From: Basidiobolus meristosporus CBS 931.73
Lineage: Eukaryota; Basidiobolomycota; Basidiobolomycetes; Basidiobolales; Basidiobolaceae
DNA length: 64,000 nucleotides
Assembly (NCBI GenBank): GCA_002104905.1
Contig: MCFE01000135.1
Span: 93,865-157,864 of the forward strand
Reading direction: 5' to 3'
The position numbers were made by a program, and so were the translations under genes. Each line of letters opens with the position of its first letter. The first letter of the stretch is position 1. Positions 27,026 to 36,961 of the stretch are shown piece after piece. The notes under the pieces were generated by a model. That model ran no database searches and was not told where the DNA came from. It was given only the letters and a program-made list of their open reading frames with translations.

Positions 27026-27112
27026 CATCGACTAAATGTGCCGCTGGGTAGCTGTCACTCGGCCGACTAAATATGCTGTCGAGTGACTGTAACTACGTCG
27101 ACTAAATCCGCT
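27026..27112. repeat. Three imperfect ~35-bp repeats overlapping the SDR stop codon
   Basis: TCGACTAAAT or CCGACTAAAT recurs at about 27028, 27063 and 27098, spaced 35-36 bp. The third copy contains the minus-strand TAG stop of the SDR gene. The units are only partly similar. Confidence 0.45.
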
Positions 27113-27938
27113 CTGGGAATCGTTCTGAAAACGGGGCCAACTGACGACCGTCAACATCAGTGAAATTAAACATGCGCGCGATCTCGCCCACCTCCCACAT
27201 CTTTCCACCCAGGTCGGCGTTAGACTCATTGGAAGCCAACGCCACCACCGCACGCCCAACGTAGTTTACCGTCTCGATGTCCTTGTGTTCTTCTTCGGGA
27301 ACGTTGGCATCCACCATACGCTCCGTCATCATCCAGCCAGGGGACAATGCCAAGGCAGTGATATTGTGTTTGGAGAGATCGGAGTTCATGCCGAACGATA
27401 TCCTGGTGAGGGAAGACTTCACCACGTCGTAGTATAAATTTCCGTTGTACTTTTCCTTCATCGGAGAGCTGATGTTGATGATTAGGCCCTTTTTCCGGGG
27501 TACCATCAGTGCAGCAGCCAAACTGGCCGCCACTATGTTCGACCTTACTCCTACTCTAGACATGGTATCCCAATGCTCGATATGTAACTCCCAGAACGGG
27601 CTGGTTTTCACCTCCGTTTCATAGCCTCCCCAGGCGTTGTTCACCAGTAGATCCAACTTTCCGTAGTCTGCAGCGATCTTGTCAAATACCGCCTTCACCT
27701 GTCCGTCGTCCCCATGGTCACATATCACTGCTATGCCCTTGCCACCCAGAGCAGTCACCCTTTCCGCAGTTTGCTCGACAGTTTCTGCGCGCCCTTGGGT
27801 GGTTGTTCCCGTGCTGCTGCTCCTTCCGGTAACATAAACAGTGCAGCCTGCCTCTCCAAGACATAAAGCAATTCCTTTGCCAGCGCCTCTGGACGCCCCA
27901 GTCACCAGCGCAACCACACCAGCCAAGCTCTTCGACAT
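27102..27938 (-). CDS. Short-chain dehydrogenase/reductase, DHRS1-like
   Basis: A 278-residue classical SDR. It has the Rossmann motif TGASRGAGKGIA, the NNA motif (LLVNNAWGG) and the catalytic Ser-Tyr-Lys arrangement: INISSP, then YYDVVKSS, where YDVVK fits YxxxK. SPGWMMTE follows the active site. The spacing and the WD/FWE region resemble DHRS1, whose substrates include steroids and carbonyls, but the substrate here is unknown. I chose the ATG at 27936-27938; the same frame is open upstream, but a minus-strand TATATATA lies about 25 bp before this ATG. No intron. The gene is divergent from RPL3 across about 210 bp. Confidence 0.85.
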   Translation of the reverse strand: MSKSLAGVVALVTGASRGAGKGIALCLGEAGCTVYVTGRSSSTGTTTQGRAETVEQTAERVTALGGKGIAVICDHGDDGQVKAVFDKIAADYGKLDLLVNNAWGGYETEVKTSPFWELHIEHWDTMSRVGVRSNIVAASLAAALMVPRKKGLIINISSPMKEKYNGNLYYDVVKSSLTRISFGMNSDLSKHNITALALSPGWMMTERMVDANVPEEEHKDIETVNYVGRAVVALASNESNADLGGKMWEVGEIARMFNFTDVDGRQLAPFSERFPERI

Positions 27939-28146
27939 GTCCAGGAGGACAGCATTGCGGGCATATATATATAACGGCTGGTTACGTAATTGGTACAAAT
28001 CCAATAGAAAAAAAAAAGAAATCAACGGACCCGAGTTCCATCTCCACTCCCCGATGGTGGTGGAGGAAATTTTTTTTCTCGCACAGAACAATAAATTAAT
28101 ACGATTGTTCCAGCTGTTATTCTCCCTCTCAACATCCTCGACTACC
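27939..28146. promoter_or_regulatory. Divergent SDR/RPL3 promoter
   Basis: The spacer contains a TATATATATAA element (27963-27973) close to the SDR start. A pyrimidine tract (TTATTCTCCCTCTC, 28117-28130) just before the RPL3 ATG resembles a ribosomal-protein initiator. Confidence 0.5.
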
Positions 28147-29431
28147 ATGGTAAGTAACATTTCCTGTGATGCATCGGAGGGTGCGTCTCTCATCCATCGA
28201 TGGATGAAGGTGCCCCCTCCTTGGAGTAGCGACCATTGTGCTCATCCAATCCTTCTCTTTCCAGTCTCACCGTAAGTACGAGGCTCCCCGCCACGGTTCT
28301 TTGGGTTTCCTTCCCCGTAAGCGTGCCAGAAGACATAGAGGAAGAGTCAAGTCCTTCCCTAAGGATGATGCTTCCAAGCCTGTCCACATGACTGCCTTCT
28401 TGGGTTACAAGGCTGGTATGACCCACATCGTTCGCGACTTGGATCGTCCTGGTTCCAAGAACCACAAGAAGGAGATCGTCGAACCCGTTACCATCATCGA
28501 GGCTCCTGCCATGGTCGTCGTTGGTGTTGTTGGTTACGTCGAGACTCCCCGTGGTCTCCGCTCCTTGACTACCGTCTGGGCTGAACACTTGTCCGACGAA
28601 GTTAAGCGCAGATTCTACAAGAACTGGTACCGCTCCAAGAAGAAGGCTTTCACCAAGTATGCCAAGAAGCACGCTGATGGTGCCAAGCCCATCCTTCGTG
28701 AATTGGAACGTATCAAGAAGTACTGTACCGTTGTCCGTGTCCTTGCCCACACCCAAGTCCGCAAGGTCAAGATTGGACAAAAGAAGGCCCACATTGCCGA
28801 AATCCAACTTAACGGTGGCTCCGTCGCCCAAAAGGTTGAATGGGCTCAAGAGCACTTCGAGAAGACCGTCGATGTCAGCTCTGTCTTCGAACAAGACGAG
28901 ATGATCGATGTCATCGGTGTTACCAAGGGTAAGGGTTTCGAAGGTGTCACCCACCGTTGGGGAACCAAGAAGCTTCCTCGTAAGACTCACAAGGGTCTCC
29001 GCAAGGTTGCTTGTATTGGTGCCTGGCATCCTTCCCGTGTCATGTACTCTGTTCCTCGTGCTGGTCAAAATGGTTTCCACCACCGTACTGAGGTCAACAA
29101 GAAGATCTACCGCATTGCCCGTGGTGAAGACAAGAGCTCCGCCTCTACTGAGTATGATCTTACTGCTAAGAGCATCACTCCTATGGGTGGCTTCCCTCAC
29201 TACGGTAACGTCAATGAGGACTTCATCATGATCAAGGGTTGTTGCATTGGTGTCAAGAAGAGAGTTTTGACTCTTCGCAAGTCTCTTTTGGTCCACACCA
29301 AGAGATCTGCCCTCGAGAAGGTCTCCCTCAAGTTCATCGATACTTCCTCCAAGTTCGGACACGGTCGCTTCCAAACCGCCGACGAGAAGAAGGCTTTCTT
29401 GGGTACCCTCAAGAAGGATCTCTCCGCTTAA
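28147..29431 (+). CDS. RPL3: 60S ribosomal protein L3 (uL3)
   Basis: Exon 1 is only the ATG (28147-28149). A 115-nt intron (28150-28264, GTAAGT...CTTTCCAG) follows, and exon 2 begins [20 protein letters not shown]. The full protein has 389 residues, the usual length for uL3. It includes the [20 protein letters not shown] region with the conserved basic finger and the [13 protein letters not shown] segment. uL3 is an early-assembling 60S protein near the peptidyl-transferase centre. The open frame upstream of exon 2, which would give a non-homologous N-terminus, is intron. Codon bias is very strong and creates a long spurious antisense frame. Confidence 0.97.
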
Positions 29432-29492
29432 ATATTATAGAACCACAACCCTGGTTTTTATTAATAAACTTTGTTACCAAACTCGTGTGTGT

Positions 29493-30775
29493 TCATCGAA
29501 ACTGCCGAAGGTTTTGACCTAGAAACCATTTACGAATGATGGGGCTCCCCCCGATGACCGGGTGTAGGAGGATGTAAGCCATGAAGTATTCCAAGCCTTT
29601 CCTACGGCCTTCAATGAATTCAGGTTTGAATCGGCCAACCGCCTTCTTCTTGGGTAGCATGGGGATCCCTTTCCTGTACGGTCTGAAGTGTTTCGTTATT
29701 AACCGCCGCAGCATTACAAATTCCGAATAGCGCTTTTGGATGGTGATACTGCCCCCACGAGGGGTTTTCGCTATGCATGTGTACACGGTATATGACCCAA
29801 CTCCTTGACCTATTCTTGTTGGATTGGTAACGGATACGTCTTCGGCAAACACCTCAGAATGGTGAGGATTTTCGGTTTCTAGAAAGGGGTCGACCGAGGA
29901 AAGCTCCGGGGCAGAACATTCGCTCTGAAATATTCGTTAATCCAGTATTGTACGAGGCATGTATCCATATATATGTTATATTGCTACTCACTGTATCATC
30001 ATCCATCACGAAGTCCTGGTGCATCGTGTTGCTGGTATCAATGTCGCTCAGCGCACCATCGTTCTCCTCGTCGCTATCTTTGCCCCGAGAGACGGATAGG
30101 AGATCGGCCAACTTCTTGCCTAGTGCGATGTTTATTTTATGGATGACGGAGATGTCTTTGGTAAGCGGGTCTGGGAAATCCTCCTCGTTTTCGCTGCAAG
30201 TGTTCGATGCTGTGTAGAAATCGAAATCGGTCAGGCTATCGGTAACACTGGACGGGAGGTTCGGTAGCTGACTTTTGACAGCTGGTATGTAGTAAGGACC
30301 CATTAGAGCTTGGTGTAATACTACTGGCACGTATGCGTAGTAAACAGTCACCTTCGATCGCTTTATTTAGTGTTTGCTCTAACACCGGTATGGTCGATTC
30401 AGCTTCAGCTGCGTACTTTGCTGTATATTCTGGGCCGTCTAATTTGGAATACATCACCCTCAGAGTCTTTATATCTCCGCATATTTGCTTGCGGATTTCT
30501 AGTACTTAGAGCCAGGTAAATCAGGGGAACAACCTCGAAAAGGTAGCTTCACAAAAGGCCGATGTACCTTGAAGGCAGTAGGATAAATCACTTATATCAG
30601 CGTTTATTAAACAATCCGAATCACAGCCTTCGCCAGTACGCGACTTGGTGAGATGCTCAAGTGAACGTTTGCGTATCAGTTCATCGGAAGCTTTATGAAG
30701 CAACTCTGTGGACGAAGCGTTTATTTCAAGAACGGGCGGTACACTGGGGTCGTGAATAACGCTTACCATTGACAT
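29493..30775 (-). CDS. PX-domain phosphoinositide-binding protein
   Basis: Four exons (30775-30568, 30504-30352, 30281-29992, 29924-29493) in consistent phase give 360 residues. The last ~120 residues form a PX domain: YTVYTCIAKTPRGG, the RRYSEF-like QKRYSEFVMLRRL with the lipid-contacting Arg/Tyr, the Pro-rich PMLPKKKAVGRF, and the ERRKGLEYFM equivalent EGRRKGLEYFM. PX domains usually bind PtdIns3P on endosomes and vacuoles. The N-terminal half is helical, with a probable coiled coil, and the middle is acidic. It resembles small fungal PX proteins such as Ypt35, but I cannot confirm orthology. The 3' end is only about 60 bp from the RPL3 stop (tail to tail). Confidence 0.82.
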
Positions 30776-31379
30776 GACACGAAATATCAATGAACTCTTG
30801 AACGTTCAAGCACAATCTACTGGGCATTAGAACAATGTAGAGACAGTAAGAGTTATGTAAACGTAATAGATAAATAGTATAAGATATTTGACTGTATTAA
30901 CTAACCCGAGTCTATGATTCAATGGACCATTATAGGCTATTACTTATCGCAATTGATTGGATATAAGCTTTGAGTATTCGAATTGTCACATAGCGCGCAC
31001 AAGGGGGTGGGTAACGAGTGTAATAAAGACTAATGAAGCATTGATGTAATTCCCATATGGTAGAATTCCATGATCAACTTCCATATGCCCATTTGATGCA
31101 CAGTGTCACTTTTCCTGGATAACGATATGGAGCCTGGTTTGTCTGGTTTGTAAACTGCAGGTTTGCAATGCTTGGGAATGGATTAATTCGAAGCAGATCA
31201 CAGATCTACAAGTGCCATTACCAGAGATCTGGCCTTGGCCTTGTGTGGCTTCGTTAATGTTGGCTTTTGCGTGACAATTAGCCTGATTCTAGATCAGCTG
31301 CTTTCTAATGACGAACATACCGTGCTATAAAAGCAGTAGAGCTCTCGTCGAAATCATCATATCTATTGCTCAATAAACC
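30776..31379. promoter_or_regulatory. Intergenic with strong TATA box for the STF2-like gene
   Basis: TATAAAA at 31326-31332 sits about 50 bp before the next ATG. AGGGG (stress-response-like) occurs near 31001. The rest of this ~600-bp spacer shows no gene. Confidence 0.5.
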
Positions 31380-31672
31380 ATGTCTCGTACGAAGCTTCAC
31401 AATTCCGCAGCCGCTCTTCATGGAGAACGCCACTTCAACAGGTATGTGCCGGCCGTCTTTCTTCAGTCGAGTAATTGCTCATTCCTATTAGATCAGGATA
31501 CCAGGATCCAAGGGGCCTGCCCAAGAAAGAGGGTGCAGGTGGGTTCAACTGGGGACGTCCAATAGACGAATTGGAGGCCATCAAGGAAGTCTGCATGCCA
31601 CTGGCAACAAGGCGAGACAGCAAAATCAACATTGTCGACCCGTCCTTATTTGAGAGTATCCATGGCCGCTAG
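31380..31672 (+). CDS. STF2/TMA10-like small protein
   Basis: Two exons (31380-31441 and 31492-31672) encode 80 residues. The pattern MSRTK, then HFNRSGYQDPRGLPKKEGAGG and FNWGRPIDELEAI, followed by RRDSK matches the yeast Stf2/Tma10 family. Those proteins share MTRTNKW, a Gly-Gly-Lys-Gly-NWGKPGDEI core and an RRGSN tail. They are ribosome- or ATP-synthase-associated, highly hydrophilic and linked to desiccation and stress tolerance. The clean TATA box fits a stress-inducible gene. Similarity was judged by eye on a short protein, so the assignment is moderate. Confidence 0.6.
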
Positions 31673-31806
31673 ATTCTTGTATATTTCTACTGTTAATACC
31701 CAGCATTTATGTCGTTCATTTTAAACCATCATCAGTTCTGAATAAATCATGACTAATCATCAGCGAGTGGCTATATATTGCAGCTCAATATTCCTTGCTA
31801 CGACCC

Positions 31807-32681
31807 ATGGGCTCTACCACTATGTCAGAGAAGGCTCTAGAGTTTTTTGATGTACACTCCCACATTCATGATGACCCTGAGCTACTGGAGCTGGGAAAGG
31901 TAAAAACCAAGTGGAATTGCCCTATGGGAACGAGTCCCGAGGATTGGGAGACCATTCCATCAGGTGGCCACGGAAAACCCCGACCGGGTCATTCCAGGGT
32001 TCGGAGTTCATCCGTGGTATGCGGAAGGAATGAAGGAGTCTGACCTTTGGGAGGAGAAGTTAAAGCAATACCTTGAAAAACATGAAAACGCCGTACTGGG
32101 AGAGATCGGTAAAGCCAAAGTGAAACCGCGTTTGCCGACACGCTTGTTGCTTAAATATCTCCTATATCCTCATAGGCCTCGACAAAATAGCCACCGATCC
32201 CAAAACGGGGGAGCGTTACCATCTCCCAACTCAACTGGAGATATTCCAAAGACAGTTTGCGTTGGCAGCAAGCTTGAACCGCGTTGTGTCCGTCCACTGT
32301 GTGCAGTCCCACGGCCATTTGCTTGATTGCTTTCGACAACTGAAGCCTGAGGAATTTCCACCCAAGATAATGCTCCATTCCTATTCAGGCTCGCACGAGA
32401 TAGCCAAAGCGTTCCTCAAGCTCCCGAAGAAGGTTGGGGCGCGGTTTTATTTCAGCTTCTCAAAGCTGGTCAATTCGAAAACCAAGAAACTTGTTGATAG
32501 CCTTCAGGTCATCCCGAGAAACAGAGTGCTCCTCGAGTCGGACGCACACGAGTCGCTGAAGGTAGACGGCGTGATGGAAGAAATATGTAACATCATAGGG
32601 GATATCTGGGGCTGTGAAGGTGCGGAGGTGGCAGAAATTACCTATAAAAATTCAAAGGAATTCTTTAGCCTCCCCGAATAG
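31807..32681 (+). CDS. TatD-family metal-dependent hydrolase (one frameshift in the assembly)
   Basis: Two exons (31807-32108 and 32176-32681) form a TatD-type deoxyribonuclease/hydrolase of about 270 residues, related to fungal Scn1-like proteins. Metal-site motifs are visible: FFDVHSHIHDD (HxH), VLGEIGLDK (Glu), VVSVHCVQSHGH (His) and LLESDAHES (Asp). In exon 1 the frame shifts at the CC of 31957-31958. MGTSPEDWETI is read in the first frame and HQVATENPDRVIPGFGVHPW in another; removing one C would join them without loss. TATATATT at 31772-31779 supports the start at 31807, though a second ATG at 31822 is possible. Only 134 bp separate it from the STF2-like gene. Confidence 0.85.
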
Positions 32682-33173
32682 ACTAACCCCTCGAGGCTAA
32701 CCATGCATCGTTGTTCATGTAAATTGCATAGCACGAATGTGTCTTAGGGAACAAAGAGCGGGCTTGGCTATATGCAACAGGTAGCTCTTCAATCAATCGA
32801 GTTTACTTGGATGCATATCGTGATCAGAATGTCAATATTTGGTTTTTTGTGGCACATTTGTCAATAAATCTAAATTAGATCAATGAATATTCCTCACTGA
32901 TAAAATTCCGGCCTACATTGGTGCCTATGCTCGAAATATGCTCGTTCGGCCATCGATTCCAGAAGAAACACGTCAATTTATTTTATTGTAGAGCGAACTC
33001 GGAGGTTCCCTTCACAAATATTTGCCTCAAGGTTCCCGAAAAGCCCAACCCAACTTGTCTTTTCTTACTCCTAAACTCTCGCTCTCTCAACAAACAGGTG
33101 ATTTGCATCCTTTCTTTCCAACCCGAACTGCCTTTTTTTAACCATCTCTCTCGACAGCGCTTGCGTTTGCACC
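32682..33173. other. Intergenic TatD-coronin
   Basis: About 490 bp with no recognised gene. The pyrimidine-rich stretch just before 33174 is probably the coronin promoter/5' UTR. Confidence 0.55.
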
Positions 33174-35061
33174 ATGTCTCGCTTCATCCAGGCTTCAAAA
33201 TTCCGCCACGTCTACGGATCCACCGCGAAGCGCGATGATTGCTACGATAACTTGAGAATCTCCATGAGCGCTTGGGATACCAACCTCGTCAAGGTCAATC
33301 CTGTAAGTATGCTTCATCTGAAGCGCCTGAGCCTTCTTACGAGGATACCGAAAATAACTGGATATTTCTCTTAGCGCTTCCTTTCGGTTAACTGGAATGC
33401 CGGTGGTGGTGGTGCTTTCGCCATCATCCCTCTCGAGGCGATTGGTATTTTGCTTGCAAATGCGTGCGCTGATATAGAACCTTGTGAACTCATCGATGTG
33501 TAATACCAGGTAAAATGAGCCCCAACCCATTCCTCTACTGTGGCCACGCCGCCCCTGTCCTTGACACCGACTTTGCCAACTTCAACGATTATGTTGTGGC
33601 TTCCGCTGGTGAAGATGGCAAGGTGATGGTCTGGAACATTCCTGAGGAGCCTCTGGAAGACAACGTCACCACCCCCGCCCTCACCCTTTCGGGTCATGGA
33701 AGGTAGAACTCAACGTCAAAACTGACATATGCATGACTGGCCTCCTAACGAAATGCCCGAAATTCAACAGGAAGGTCGGACAAGTGCTTTTCCATCCCAC
33801 CGCAGACAATGTGTTGGCAAGTTCCAGTGCCGATTTGACTGTCAGGCTCTGGGATATTGAAAAGGGAGTCGAAAAACAACAGTTGACAGGCCACATGGAA
33901 ATCATCCAATCTATGGACTGGAACTGGAACGGAAGCCTCCTTGTCACCACTTGCAAGGACAAGAAGATCCGAGTCTTCGATGTCAGAGCAAACCAAGTTG
34001 TCCAGGAGGGCAACGGCCACCAAGGAATCAAGGGATCCCGTGTTGTGTGGCTTGGTAACGAAGATAGACTGGCCACCACCGGTTTCTCGAGAACCAGTGA
34101 TCGTCAGGTTTGCATCTGGGATGCCACGAACCTTAGCGCACCACTCAAGCAAGAATCTATTGACTTCTCGTCTGGAGTGCTGATGCCATACTACGACGCC
34201 GATACCCGTATGCTCTATCTCGCGGGCAAGGTAATGGCCCACATTGCAACCGCTTCCATCGATAGCTGGCTAACCATCCCATCATTTAGGGGTAAATAAG
34301 CAATCGATCTCATGGCGGAGTCACCATAGCATCTAACCAATTTTGTCATATCTGCAGTGATGGTAACATTCGTTACTATGAATTCGCCAATGATAGTCTT
34401 AGATACCTGGCTGAATACAAATCCACCGATCCACAACGCGGTATTGCCTACATGCCCAAGCGCTCGCTAAATGTTAGTGATTGCGAGGTGGCACGTGCCT
34501 ACAAGGTTTGCCGGGACTCCATCGAGCCAGTCTCGTTCATCGCTCCGCGTAAGGTAATCAGAGCATCGGTTTTGTTCAGTGAATCACGGACCGTTTACGA
34601 ACCTGAACTAGGCTGAAGGATTCCAAGAGGACATCTTCCCACCAACCCGCAGCGACGAGCCCGCCATGACCGCAGACGAGTTCTTCTCTGGCCAAAACGC
34701 CGACCCCAAGCTCATCAGCCTCGAGAGCGGGTTCGTTGCCAAGACGAAGAAGAACTTCGTGTCCTCTGCCCCACAACAAGAGCCCGAGGAGGTGCTTAAC
34801 CCCACAAATGAGAAAGAGGTACACCAAGCCCAATGATCCAAGTCCCCTCAGTCTCGACTCACTCAGTTTATTTCAATCTAGTACCAAGAGGCCTATCACA
34901 AACTCCGTCAAGAGAACGAGAACTTGAAGAACCAGGTGTCACAGAGGGACATCAAGATCCGCCAATTGGAAACCCAGCTCTCACAATACACCAGCCAGCG
35001 GAATTCAGCCCAGAACTCGGGCACCTCTACTCCACTTGAGGCTGAAATAAACGGCAACTAA
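33174..35061 (+). CDS. CRN1: Coronin, actin-binding WD40 protein
   Basis: Eight exons (33174-33302, 33375-33444, 33510-33702, 33771-34230, 34290-34291, 34358-34553, 34612-34818, 34882-35061) encode 478 residues. The start SRFIQASKFRHVYGSTAKRD is the coronin signature. A seven-blade propeller follows, then the C-terminal extension (EGFQEDIFPPTRSDEPAMTA) and a short coiled coil (KLRQENENLKNQVSQRD). Coronin bundles F-actin and regulates Arp2/3 at cortical patches. Exon 5 is only two bases (GG); without it the frame stops at once, and with it the protein reads LAGKGDGNIRYYEF, which is invariant in the family. Both flanking introns have CTAAC branch sites. Confidence 0.94.
34290..34291 (+). other. 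CRN1: Two-nucleotide microexon of coronin
   Basis: The order is ...ATTTAG|GG|GTAAAT.... The upstream intron is 34231-34289 and the downstream intron 34292-34357, each with a CTAAC branch motif. The GG supplies two bases of the Gly codon in GKGDGN. Confidence 0.8.
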
Positions 35062-35435
35062 GGACCGTTCTCCGCAACCATTCTTCCCGTTCACTTCAAC
35101 CCACCTTGTTCAACCCGCACATCGAACGAATCTCTTAAAAACCAAAAGAATAAACCTATAGCTCATACAGTATGCATACGTTGTGTATGGTCGGTGTTTG
35201 TAGGGGATGCCAAGGCTGGCCGATAAATATCGGAGATAGCTCCACAAACCCGATAATTTGTTTGGATCAGGGGAATATCGGCGGTTTTTTTCCGATTCCC
35301 GATCATTTCGTTAGTCGCCAGTCGATGCCTAAACCGATCTTACGTGAGGTTGGGTTTCCTTTAGAAATCGAATTTTCTCTCCACCACCACCCTTTCATCC
35401 ACCACGCCTATTACCAGGGTGAGCTTCGCGTCAAG
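35062..35435. other. Intergenic CRN1-YRA1
   Basis: About 370 bp holding the coronin 3' end (AATAAAC near 35151) and the YRA1 promoter. No further gene is seen. Confidence 0.55.
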
Positions 35436-36519
35436 ATGGACAGAATCGATATGAGTTTAGATGACATAATCAAACAGGACAAAGTTCCTAAGAAACAGGG
35501 GAATCCCAACAGTAGGGCAGGCAGTCAAAAGAACAGCAGAGGTGGTGGCGCAATCCGAAGCCACCAGGCTGGAAGACAAGCTACCAAAGCGTCCACCAGA
35601 CCTTACACGGTAAAGGGCAAGAGTTTTATTGAAACATGGCCGACGAACCAAAGCAAGTGCTTGAGACTTACCCCACTTCACGTATCTTTCTCTTACAGAA
35701 GAAAACTCGTGGCGACACAAATGTGCCTTGGAAACACGATCTCTTCACCAAAGCCAACCCAGAGACCAAGAGTAAGCCCGTGGTGAGCCGCAATGCGAAT
35801 GTCAGTAGAAGTGTCGCACTAGCAACCAGCGCCGCTGTTCGTTCGGTTCAACTTGGCGGAAAGAGCGGAAAGGGGGACAGCTCGATCAAGATCAAAGGAG
35901 TAACCAGCACACCTCAGCAGATCTCCATCAGAGGTGAGGCGGGGCCTGCCACCATACTCATAAGCAACCTGGACAGAGGAGCTTCAGCACAGGACATTCA
36001 AGTAAAAACCCTCCGCTCGAGTTCCTTCGTCAACGACCGACTCACGCCTCTCGTGTCCATGTAGGCTATCTTCTCGCAGTTTGGAGAGATTCGGAAATGC
36101 ACTTTATTATATGACCAAAACAGCCGGCCAACCGGAAACGCGGAGATTATATACAGCCTTAAAGCATCCGCGCAAAAAGCCATCAACAAGCTCAACAACG
36201 TAATAGCCGATGGTAAGTTTGAACCCACAGCCGCGCCCACTTGGAACTGTACTAAGAGGTTCATCTGCAGGCCGCACTCTCAGCATCATTCTGAAGGACA
36301 CCGGCTCGAAGGGAGCGGCGAGCTACCGTCTTGGGAACCAAAAACAACAATCGGCCGCATCAGGGTAGGTTCATCGCGAACAGGCCAGCTCGATCGCAAC
36401 CTAACAATGTTCGTTGATTGCGTAGGTCAGGCAAATTGTATTCCGATCGCCTGCCAGCCAAATCCAACAACGGCGGCAAGAAGGCCGGCCGTCAGCCATC
36501 CTTCAGCGTTCGAATGTAG
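35436..36519 (+). CDS. YRA1: Yra1/ALYREF-type mRNA export adaptor
   Basis: Five exons (35436-35609, 35699-36001, 36065-36212, 36271-36364, 36426-36519) encode 270 residues. The N-terminal MDRIDMSLDDIIKQ is the UAP56/Sub2-binding motif. Variable Arg/Gly/Lys-rich linkers flank one RRM (ATILISNLDRGASAQDIQ, then IFSQFGEIRKCTLLYDQNSR and ASAQKAINKLNNVIADGR). In the TREX complex this protein hands mRNA to Mex67. The C-terminal helix ending in FSVRM is less clearly the second UAP56-binding motif. Each intron carries standard GT/AG sites. Confidence 0.9.
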
Positions 36520-36961
36520 GCGCGTTGAGAAGAGAATATCTTAGAACTGTTCCATAATAAACCCCCCTGACCATGACAACAGTTTTCGTCTCCGTTGTAT
36601 TGTCCCTCTGATCTCTCCCTAAATCTCCCTTGCTTTCCCTTTGCTCGCCGACCAAGTAAAAAAATTCAGTGTCCAATGAAATCCGCAACTGCTGGAATAG
36701 TGGGACTAAATGCACATTAAGGTCCAATGTAACTTGACTAAGTGCTGGATTGGTTGCGCATAAATCATTGTCAGGATTCGGGCTCCTTTCGAGAGATAGG
36801 TGAGGATATGAGCTCCTATTTTGTTCACCTCGGCAAGGCTAGAATTAAATGATTTCCATAAGATTCAATTACTGGGGATACTTAACCTCCCTCGAGTGGG
36901 CGTTCGCCAGCTTATACCTTTCTTCCACACAGTGACCCTACCTCCCCTCATCCAACAGAAT
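36520..36961. other. Intergenic YRA1-ERG26
   Basis: About 440 bp with an AATAAA-like signal near 36555. An in-frame upstream extension of the next gene (from 36821) has no homology and is not used. Confidence 0.55.

Noticed and set aside
28190-29374. 394-codon antisense open frame over RPL3
   Set aside because: It mirrors the strongly biased codons of RPL3. It has no homology and no start context, and the sense frame is a textbook uL3.
35457-35720. Antisense open frame over YRA1 exons
   Set aside because: The sense strand encodes a clear UAP56-binding motif and RRM with proper introns.
36821-36961. 47-residue N-terminal extension of ERG26
   Set aside because: The open frame is longer, but the ATG at 36962 fits the family start, and the upstream codons look like UTR.
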